Below, piece after piece: positions 18,794-24,149 of a stretch of 24,789 nucleotides of DNA (position 1 is its first letter; each line of letters starts with the position of its first letter). The translations under genes and the position numbers were made by a program. The stretch lies in IMG/VR virus record IMGVR_UViG_3300037847_002725, positions 1 to 24,789 of that record. The stretch is one strand, 5' to 3'. Origin of the DNA: a virus. The notes under the pieces were generated by a model. It made no database searches, was not told the DNA's origin, and was given only the letters and a program-made list of their open reading frames with translations.

Positions 18794-19455
18794 TCACTTC
18801 CCTCCTGTAAGAACTTCAATTCTTTCTCAGTTAGAATATCCCCACTCATCAATCTGCTCATCAGTTCATCACGGTCAAATGTGCTTTCGTCTAAATGGTC
18901 GCCCATATTACGGATTCTTATTTGCTCTGGAGATGCTTCGTAAAGTTCTCTTCTGTTCCTTCTGCTGGATGCAATTTCTTGAAGGCGGTTGTGGAGATTG
19001 CGTCGTCTGTTTCCAAAACTACGCTGATACTCCATACGCTCCTCGTCGGTTATCTGTCTTGGAAGTGGAGGTAATGGTTGTGTTTCGCCCCTATCAAATG
19101 CACTGAAGTGTTCAGCGCTTATTGGTGGTCTGCCTCTGCGTTCCAATTCATCACTCATCATTTGCATTGCTTGTCGCATTTCAGGGCGTGTGTGCCTAAA
19201 GAATGGGTTATTCTCTGCACCTATACCACCGCCCATGCCTCTATCTCGTCGTTCCAATTCTTCGCGTATGTGTTGAAGTGCGAGAGCCATATGTGGCCGT
19301 GTCATACGGAATGGGTCAAGCCAATCTAATGGCGTTGGATTCCTATTTTCCATTTCTCTTAGGAAGTAGTGTTCATCATCTAGTTCTGGGTCATCGTCTG
19401 CATCTGGTTCTTCTGCAGATTTGAGAACTGACCATGCATATGCCATAGGATTCAT
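18790..19455 (-). CDS. NPMAYAW-helix protein with an internal duplicated helix
   Basis: A 221-residue protein starting at ATG 19455 in an ATGA overlap. It begins MNPMAYAWSVLKS, the shared N-terminal helix, then an acidic stretch. Two related segments follow at about 47-73 and 83-110: DPFRMTRPHMALALQHI and NPFFRHTRPEMRQAMQMM, each continuing into ELERR plus a Gly turn. This looks like an internal duplication of a 27-residue helical unit. The remainder is Arg- and Glu-rich and ends with a helix-rich segment, ILTEKELKFLQ. It lacks cysteines. I do not recognise the protein; the duplicated amphipathic helices suggest a binding or oligomerising role, which is inference. Confidence 0.75.
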   Translation of the reverse strand: MNPMAYAWSVLKSAEEPDADDDPELDDEHYFLREMENRNPTPLDWLDPFRMTRPHMALALQHIREELERRDRGMGGGIGAENNPFFRHTRPEMRQAMQMMSDELERRGRPPISAEHFSAFDRGETQPLPPLPRQITDEERMEYQRSFGNRRRNLHNRLQEIASSRRNRRELYEASPEQIRIRNMGDHLDESTFDRDELMSRLMSGDILTEKELKFLQEGSE

Positions 19456-19703
19456 CGTTCAGCCTCACATTCTTCACAATGAGGACCGTAATCGCTGAAA
19501 CCACCAATTTCATCAAAGGTTATTCTTTTGCCACACATTTCACATGGGGAAGTGCGATTAGATGCCTGTGCATCTGCGTAATCGTCATCTATCATTCCAT
19601 AATCACCGAACTCAACTGGGTCAAGTTCATCTTCATCTGCTTCATCGTCATCAACCATTCGGAATGCTTTGAGCAATGCCCACGCTTTATCAATGGGACT
19701 CAT
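19452..19703 (-). CDS. Small zinc-ribbon protein with N-terminal SPIDKAW helix
   Basis: An 83-residue protein starting at ATG 19703, overlapping the previous stop by 4 bases and preceded by GGAGGCGAAGCA. It opens MSPIDKAWALLKA, the clearest copy of the shared N-terminal helix. A very acidic linker (residues about 17-46) separates this from a C-terminal zinc ribbon: CEMC at 54-57 and CEEC at 76-79, with His75 beside the second pair. The layout of helix, acidic linker and zinc knuckle suggests a targeting helix tethering a small metal-binding domain. Function unknown; it belongs to a block of five such genes between the head and connector genes. Confidence 0.78.
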   Translation of the reverse strand: MSPIDKAWALLKAFRMVDDDEADEDELDPVEFGDYGMIDDDYADAQASNRTSPCEMCGKRITFDEIGGFSDYGPHCEECEAER

Positions 19704-19990
19704 TGCTTCGCCTCCACAGTTCCGAGATTGTAGTCCATTTCAGTACCACATGACCCACACTTTGGAAGCCAACACATGTGAAGCATACCACATACTTTGC
19801 ATCGTGTTCCAGCACCGATGTTTAGAACATCAGCAACCTGACGATTGCGTGTGTTTTGCTTCTTTACGGAGTAATCTTTCCACTTAATGGTATCTTCAGC
19901 GGGTAGTAAATCCACACCAAATGACTCGGCTTTCATCCATCCTTGCTTATTCATGCGGTGAACATCGTTGAGGGTCAAACCATCATCCAT
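19700..19990 (-). CDS. Small zinc-ribbon protein
   Basis: A 96-residue protein starting at ATG 19990 with GGTGATAAC immediately upstream. The N-terminal 50 residues are mixed, with LTLNDVHRMNKQGWMKAES. The C-terminal part is a zinc ribbon: CKVC at 64-67, Cys73, and CGSC at 78-81, with the loop MLHMCWLPK between the pairs. It lacks the shared NP/SP helix of its downstream neighbours. Zinc ribbons of this kind can bind nucleic acid or protein. It is first in the accessory block and may act with the two other Cys-rich proteins downstream; the exact role is unknown. Confidence 0.74.
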   Translation of the reverse strand: MDDGLTLNDVHRMNKQGWMKAESFGVDLLPAEDTIKWKDYSVKKQNTRNRQVADVLNIGAGTRCKVCGMLHMCWLPKCGSCGTEMDYNLGTVEAKQ

Positions 19991-20000
19991 GTTATCACCA

Positions 20001-20435
20001 TCAATTCATGTCAGCATAAACGAATATCAAATTGCCTCTTCCATCATCAGATACTTGCACAGTAGTTGTTGGCGCAATTGGTAATCCTGCCCCAGCAGCA
20101 AACGCATCGGCTTTCGCATATGCTAATGCTGCTACATCAAGACAATACAATACATCGTTGTCAGACAAAGCGAATGCAGTGCCACCGCCACCATTGATAC
20201 GAACATTTGTCGCACCGTTATGAGTGACTACACCGAGAACTCGCATTGGTGTTGATGCTTGAGCATTGTCCCTTGCCATGATTGTTGAACCAACGGGAAA
20301 CACTTGCGTAGCATTTAGACCATCAACGGTCATTGCTGCGGTAGTGCCAGCGGCATAACCACCAGCGTTGTTAATCTTCACACCTGTGGCATAAGGACCT
20401 GCTGCTGGTAATGATATGGAAAACTGAAAAGCCAT
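20001..20435 (-). CDS. Head decoration or fibre candidate, beta-domain protein
   Basis: A 144-residue protein starting at ATG 20435. It is Ala/Gly/Thr/Val-rich and predicted mostly beta. Residues about 31-100 (MTVDGLNATQVFPVGSTI, RVLGVVTHNG, FALSDNDVLYCL) resemble the beta-domain inserted into the adaptor and tail tube. The first residues, MAFQFSISL, resemble MAFTYTIDT of the gene just upstream, hinting at related small surface proteins. The stop of the upstream gene, the ribosome-binding site and this ATG all lie in one hairpin (20434-20450). Position after the capsid gene suggests a decoration protein on the shell. That is inference; no family was recognised. Confidence 0.65.
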   Translation of the reverse strand: MAFQFSISLPAAGPYATGVKINNAGGYAAGTTAAMTVDGLNATQVFPVGSTIMARDNAQASTPMRVLGVVTHNGATNVRINGGGGTAFALSDNDVLYCLDVAALAYAKADAFAAGAGLPIAPTTTVQVSDDGRGNLIFVYADMN

Positions 20436-20450
20436 GAGGACTCACCTCAT
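20434..20450 (-). promoter_or_regulatory. Hairpin enclosing a ribosome-binding site and start codon
   Basis: On the coding strand ATGAGG, loop TGAGT, CCTCAT form a six-base-pair stem with a five-base loop. The left arm contains the TGA stop of the upstream gene and the GAGG part of the ribosome-binding site; the right arm includes the first two bases of the ATG at 20435. When the hairpin is closed, initiation should be blocked unless ribosomes finishing the upstream gene open it, so tight translational coupling is expected. The pairing is seen; the effect is inferred. Confidence 0.55.
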
Positions 20451-20710
20451 CGCTTGCCCATTGCCCACCATGTACCGCTCAGGTTTGCTGCAGTTACTAG
20501 TGTGAGTGTTGAAACCACTGTTCCATCAATCTCAGTATCTGTTGCGCCAGCAGCGTTGCCGTTTGCACCAGCAGCAACTGCCTTTGAGATTCTATCTGCT
20601 AAGAGTATATCTCCACCTGTGCTTCCACCATCATTGGTGAATGTACCAGTTACTAGGTACATATCGCCAATCACATGCGGTCTTGTATCAATCGTGTATG
20701 TAAATGCCAT
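20447..20710 (-). CDS. Small structural protein candidate, function unknown
   Basis: An 87-residue protein starting at ATG 20710, which shares one base with the preceding TAA stop and has GGAGATGAACAA upstream. It begins MAFTYTIDTRPHVIGDMY and is rich in Gly, Thr, Ala and Asn, with strands such as YLVTGTFTNDGGSTG and VSTLTLVTAANLSGTWW. It has no cysteine, membrane segment or charged coil. It looks like a compact beta protein, perhaps a shell decoration unit, and its opening resembles that of its downstream neighbour. No family match is recognised. Confidence 0.62.
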   Translation of the reverse strand: MAFTYTIDTRPHVIGDMYLVTGTFTNDGGSTGGDILLADRISKAVAAGANGNAAGATDTEIDGTVVSTLTLVTAANLSGTWWAMGKR

Positions 20711-21096
20711 TATTGTTCATCTCCGTTATCTTCTGCCAGTGCTTCCGACTCATTAACCTCTTCGGTTGGGTTGAGGTGTGAATCAACGCGGGCGAGCAAT
20801 TGTGCTTTAGTTAGACCAGCACGGGTTTGCACCCCTGCTTCCTTCAACCATCCTACGATGTTTGCACGAGTCCAACCGTTGTCAGGAATACCATCATCTC
20901 CTTCATCAACCTGTTCAAAGACTTCTTCAGGTGCTGCCTTCTTAGCGTTAGCATCACCTTTGATGTCGCAATTGAGTAGTTGAGTGCGGAATGAATCAAG
21001 GTCTGCCTGACTCACCTTTTGCTCTTGACCACGAATCAACATACCAAACCCAACCCTACGGGTTGGTTCGGGACCGTTGTACTTTACTGTTGGCAT
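20710..21096 (-). CDS. SAP/HeH-like domain protein
   Basis: A 128-residue protein. I chose ATG 21096 (MPTVKYNGPEPTRRVG), which has GAGGT at an eight-base spacing and lies 11 bases after the previous stop; the longer upstream reading would overlap that gene. Residues about 75-108, WTRANIVGWLKEAGVQ followed by LTKAQLLARVDSHL, look like a helix-extension-helix or SAP fold, near a second SAP-type protein at 13070-13513. The first 60 residues (RRVGFGMLIRGQEQKVSQAD) are unlike the rest and may be a strand-rich head-binding part. The C-terminus is acidic. Possibly a DNA-contacting head protein; function inferred weakly. Confidence 0.68.
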   Translation of the reverse strand: MPTVKYNGPEPTRRVGFGMLIRGQEQKVSQADLDSFRTQLLNCDIKGDANAKKAAPEEVFEQVDEGDDGIPDNGWTRANIVGWLKEAGVQTRAGLTKAQLLARVDSHLNPTEEVNESEALAEDNGDEQ

Positions 21097-21107
21097 TGAA
21101 ACCAACC

Positions 21108-21557
21108 TCAAGCAACGATAAGCCAAATTGTCTGAACACCAGATATTACGCCAGTTCCGTCAGATAGGTAAGTCAAAGTCAATCTGTTGTTCAATCCGTT
21201 TACTGGGGTTGTTGAATCACTCAATGCACCAGTAACTGAGGTTTGGAAATCCCCAGTTGGTGCAGCGATAGTTCCAGCATCACCTAGAATGAACGACACA
21301 ATCTTTGTTGCTTCACCAGAAACATCAATGGTGTAAGCACCACCGTTGTTTGTATCTGCTATGGTTGCAGTAACACATAGAAGTTTCAACCCTGCAACTG
21401 CAGTGCCATCAGTTTGGCGTGGTTTGAATGCTTCAATGCCACCTGGGTAATCAGTACCTGACCAGACCTCATTGTCTGGTGAACCTGCGTATAAGTCAAG
21501 TTCAAGGTCATTCGTCAATGTTGTAATTCCTGCTCCTTTTGTCAATGTTATTGCCAT
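21108..21557 (-). CDS. Small head protein candidate downstream of the capsid gene
   Basis: A 149-residue protein starting at ATG 21557 with an ideal GAGGTGATAAT leader, nine bases after the capsid gene. It is beta-rich and contains AITLTKGAGITTLTNDLEL at the N-terminus, a central VTATIADTNNGGAYTIDV and a C-terminal ISGVQTIWLIVA. It has no cysteine pairs, coils or membrane helices apart from a slightly hydrophobic end. The place immediately after the major capsid protein and the strong start are typical of a highly expressed decoration or stabilising protein, but I recognise no family. Confidence 0.66.
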   Translation of the reverse strand: MAITLTKGAGITTLTNDLELDLYAGSPDNEVWSGTDYPGGIEAFKPRQTDGTAVAGLKLLCVTATIADTNNGGAYTIDVSGEATKIVSFILGDAGTIAAPTGDFQTSVTGALSDSTTPVNGLNNRLTLTYLSDGTGVISGVQTIWLIVA

Positions 21558-21566
21558 ATTATCACC

Positions 21567-22697
21567 TCACTCCAAATCCCTAATACTGCCTTGTGCGCCA
21601 AAGAATGACACAACTAGTTCACCCATTGTTCGGTAAAGCCCTTCCTGACCTAGACGGTTGATTGCGAATGGGTCGCCCGATTCAATTCCAGATTCAAAGT
21701 ATTGGGTTGGAATTGCGGTTTGAAACCATAGGTAATCAGTATCAAGGTAATACATTCTGCTAATGCCATCAGGTTGAACATCCTTAGATGGGATGATTGG
21801 GACACCGTTGTATGTTGCTACAATGAATCCTGCTTCAATACCTGGGACACCTTTTACACCGTTGAATGATGGAGTAACACGCTTTGTTTCCATGAATCTC
21901 TGTTGAGATTGTAGGAGTTGCTGCACACGCATCAATGTATCATATCCAGTGAAGATAACCTTTGGATTACCACCACGCTTCCAAACTTGTTGGAAGATGG
22001 TGTCAAGGTGGTCAAGGGATAGAGTTCTGTTTGTTCCTTTTGTTCCAGATACACTTACTTCAGCACTGTGGAAGTCTGCGCTTCCATCACGAGTGATTGA
22101 ATACATGTCGTGGTCAGTTGCTGCACCGTATGTTCCGCCCATTGAATCTGGGTTGGATGTCAAACGGTCAAGTGATTCAAAGTCATTACCCGCTGGGTTG
22201 TCAATGTCATCAGTTAGCATTCGGTTCACATGGTCAGCGTGGTGCTTGCCCATTTCTTCCTTCAGTACTTGTCTGATGTCGCCAAGACCGTCATCCTTGT
22301 CAGCAAGGAAGATTGCGACTTCACTCATGTCAAATGTGTGAGCAATGGTCTTTGGTTTGCATGCAACATGTAGGAATGTTGGTTTGGTGGTTTCTGGCAA
22401 GGTTGCATTTTCAGCAACACCGCCACCCTTAACGAAGGATGGTTTGCCAGTAATGATTCTCCAACCAGACTTTTCCCAGGGTTTCTTTGGTAGGATTGAG
22501 AACGCGTTGAACTCTTGGTTCAATTGCGACCAAACCTTTCGGCCATAGATTGCCTGATATGTTCCTGCTGTTGTGCTTAACATTGGTGCGTCTGCTTTGA
22601 GAATGTCTGAGCCAGCGTATGAATATCCGCTAACATTTCCTGCTCCGTAGTAGTATCGCTCCATGTCCTGTATTGTGTTAATATAATTTCGTGCCAT
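21567..22697 (-). CDS. Major capsid protein (HK97 fold)
   Basis: A 376-residue protein starting at ATG 22697 (MARNYINTIQDM), two bases after the protease stop, with its ribosome-binding site GGGGGGGTGAG inside the last codons of that gene. The size and mixed alpha/beta sequence fit HK97-fold shells. A helical stretch, RQVLKEEMGKHHADHVNRML (about 140-160), is a good candidate for the spine helix, and NPKVIFTGYDTLMRVQQLLQ (near 245-265) fits the peripheral domain; the end, LGQEGLYRTMGELVVSFFG, fits a closing strand and helix. It has no acidic N-terminal scaffold domain, consistent with a separate scaffold upstream. Gene order after the prohead protease makes the call strong. Confidence 0.88.
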   Translation of the reverse strand: MARNYINTIQDMERYYYGAGNVSGYSYAGSDILKADAPMLSTTAGTYQAIYGRKVWSQLNQEFNAFSILPKKPWEKSGWRIITGKPSFVKGGGVAENATLPETTKPTFLHVACKPKTIAHTFDMSEVAIFLADKDDGLGDIRQVLKEEMGKHHADHVNRMLTDDIDNPAGNDFESLDRLTSNPDSMGGTYGAATDHDMYSITRDGSADFHSAEVSVSGTKGTNRTLSLDHLDTIFQQVWKRGGNPKVIFTGYDTLMRVQQLLQSQQRFMETKRVTPSFNGVKGVPGIEAGFIVATYNGVPIIPSKDVQPDGISRMYYLDTDYLWFQTAIPTQYFESGIESGDPFAINRLGQEGLYRTMGELVVSFFGAQGSIRDLE

Positions 22698-22699
22698 TA

Positions 22700-23545
22700 T
22701 CACTCACCCCCCCTTAGAGCCTTTGACGCAAGGTTGTGGACTTCTGCCCAATCCATTGTTGCCAAAGATTCTGTGGATGGAATTGAAACGGTTGGTGCGG
22801 ATTTGCGGATTTCTCCGCCACCGACTGCACCAGTACCGATACTGTCAATGCGAGTTGCTAGTTCAAGAACTGCCTTTTCAAGACGGTCAACTGGCGCACG
22901 GGCATCGTAAGATGCGTGTGCTTCAGCGTTTGCCTTTGCCATCAGTTCGCTCTGCAATCTTTCAGTGAAAGCGTGGTTGAGTTCATCTTTGAAGTTCTGT
23001 TCCATTGCTGCTGCTTTGAAAACCTCATATGCTTCTTCAAGTTGAGCGCCAGATACATTCTCCTTCAATACAAATTGGTTGCCCTTTGGAGGACTCCACT
23101 TGTCTTGAGATGCACGGATAGCGAACTTGTTGCCCTTTCCACCGCTTCCAAAATTAGCCTTTGGTGCGTTAGAGCCTTCACCAACAATGCCCAATGGTGG
23201 TTGCCCACGATGGGATGCGCCATCTTCACCTGGTGCGTATCCCTTCTCAAGTGCTTCAAAGTGGCTTCGGGCTTGTGCCGTATCCACTCCAGCGCTCTTT
23301 AGGGTGTTTTCCATCCAGTTGAGATAGTCCATTGTGATGACATCATCAAATGATTGACCCTTTTCATAGCCACCATCATCCGAGTAGTTCATCTTCTCGT
23401 CTTTCTCTTCTTTCTTATCGTCTTTCTTGTCTTTGTCCTTATTGCCCAAAAACGCTGGTTTCTTATCTTCACCATCTTCTTCAAGACGCTTTGATAGGCG
23501 TTCCAGCACATTATGCAATTGTTCCACTACTTGTTCTTCTGCCAT
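22700..23545 (-). CDS. Scaffold protein from an internal start in the protease gene
   Basis: Within the protease gene, in the same frame, ATG 23545 (MAEEQVVEQLHNVLER) is preceded by AAGGAGGATAAAACT, one of the strongest ribosome-binding sites in the window, at eight-base spacing. It would make a 281-residue protein lacking the protease domain. It has a leucine-rich coiled coil, a Lys/Asp/Glu-rich linker (about 25-50), and a long helical segment ending near the capsid gene. Lambda uses the same plan (C and Nu3): the free scaffold is made in excess over the protease fusion. The signal is seen directly; use of it is inferred. Confidence 0.75.
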   Translation of the reverse strand: MAEEQVVEQLHNVLERLSKRLEEDGEDKKPAFLGNKDKDKKDDKKEEKDEKMNYSDDGGYEKGQSFDDVITMDYLNWMENTLKSAGVDTAQARSHFEALEKGYAPGEDGASHRGQPPLGIVGEGSNAPKANFGSGGKGNKFAIRASQDKWSPPKGNQFVLKENVSGAQLEEAYEVFKAAAMEQNFKDELNHAFTERLQSELMAKANAEAHASYDARAPVDRLEKAVLELATRIDSIGTGAVGGGEIRKSAPTVSIPSTESLATMDWAEVHNLASKALRGGE

Positions 23546-24094
23546 AGTTTTATCCTCCTTCAATATCCTGAATGTGGATTCTGTGTTTATGCCCTTCTCA
23601 CATATTGTCACTTCGTGAAGTTCCATATCTTGGATTTCACGGTATGACCCTCGCATTCCATCGGACTTATTGACACGCTTGAAAGCCTGTCCTCCAATGG
23701 AAAAGGCACGAAGGTTGCCTTTACGAATCTCGGAAGCCACTTCACGGGCTTTCTCAATATCGTTGCGGAGTTTGATAACAACAAACAGCCCTGTGTCATC
23801 CACTTCGGATTTCCACACACGACCATTTGAATCTGTATATGATGGGACAACATTGCCCACTTGAATGTTAGAATGTGCCAACTGCACATTGGTGAACGAT
23901 GGGTCAGCCATGAACTTCTTGAATGCTTTATTCAAAGCACCTGTGGTAATCAAGTCCCCTTGCTTATCCACGAGTTCAACACTTGCATATCCAGCAATAA
24001 TGAGGTCATCAACAGACTGAGCCTTGAGCAAAACCGCCCCGTTTGGGTGGATATTTTGCTGACGAGCCGCTGCTATAACCATGTTCAACGACAT
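22700..24094 (-). CDS. Prohead maturation protease fused to scaffold (HK97 family, U35-like)
   Basis: A 464-residue protein from ATG 24094 (MSLNMVIAAARQQ). An upstream TTG at 24136 would add 14 residues; I prefer 24094 because the intervening DNA holds two dyads and no start signal fits well. Residues about 32-170 are the serine protease: IIAGYASVELVDKQGD near 32, catalytic His74 in QLAHSN, Ser132 in RAFSIGGQAFKR, and Glu161 in LHEVTICEKG, the usual order for this family. Residues from about 184 are a scaffold: leucine-rich coil, a Lys/Asp/Glu run near 205-235, then a long helical C-terminus. It cleaves scaffold and capsid N-termini during head maturation. An in-frame internal start makes a separate scaffold. 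Confidence 0.9.
   Translation of the reverse strand: MSLNMVIAAARQQNIHPNGAVLLKAQSVDDLIIAGYASVELVDKQGDLITTGALNKAFKKFMADPSFTNVQLAHSNIQVGNVVPSYTDSNGRVWKSEVDDTGLFVVIKLRNDIEKAREVASEIRKGNLRAFSIGGQAFKRVNKSDGMRGSYREIQDMELHEVTICEKGINTESTFRILKEDKTMAEEQVVEQLHNVLERLSKRLEEDGEDKKPAFLGNKDKDKKDDKKEEKDEKMNYSDDGGYEKGQSFDDVITMDYLNWMENTLKSAGVDTAQARSHFEALEKGYAPGEDGASHRGQPPLGIVGEGSNAPKANFGSGGKGNKFAIRASQDKWSPPKGNQFVLKENVSGAQLEEAYEVFKAAAMEQNFKDELNHAFTERLQSELMAKANAEAHASYDARAPVDRLEKAVLELATRIDSIGTGAVGGGEIRKSAPTVSIPSTESLATMDWAEVHNLASKALRGGE
23551..23560 (-). promoter_or_regulatory. Strong internal ribosome-binding site for the scaffold
   Basis: The coding strand reads AAGGAGGATA inside the protease gene, eight bases before an in-frame ATG at 23545. 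It is a better match to the 16S 3' end than most gene starts in this window and falls exactly at the boundary between protease and scaffold domains. Confidence 0.72.
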
Positions 24095-24110
24095 GCCGAT
24101 GTTCTGTGAT

Positions 24111-24149
24111 GGTATATTATACCACCTGTAATACAACTGATACTATCAG
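24111..24149 (-). promoter_or_regulatory. Two adjacent dyads in the portal-protease gap
   Basis: The coding strand holds CTGATAGTATCAG (24149-24137) and GGTATAATATACC (24123-24111). Each has perfect six-base arms around one central base, and the centres are 26 bases apart. The second is longer if one mismatch is allowed (19 bases, GGTGGTATAATATACCATC). The stop codon of the portal gene lies in the first dyad. One-base centres do not favour RNA hairpins, so protein-binding operator sites are more likely. TATAATATA could also be a TATA-like promoter element about 20-27 bases before ATG 24094. This is the largest gap in the window. Confidence 0.4.

Noticed and set aside
20434-20450. The hairpin as a transcription terminator
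   Set aside because: It has only six base pairs, no T-run follows, and it overlaps the next gene's start, so a translational role fits better.
24111-24123. TATAATATA as a bacterial -10 promoter box
   Set aside because: No acceptable -35 element lies at the right distance; the dyad symmetry is the stronger signal.
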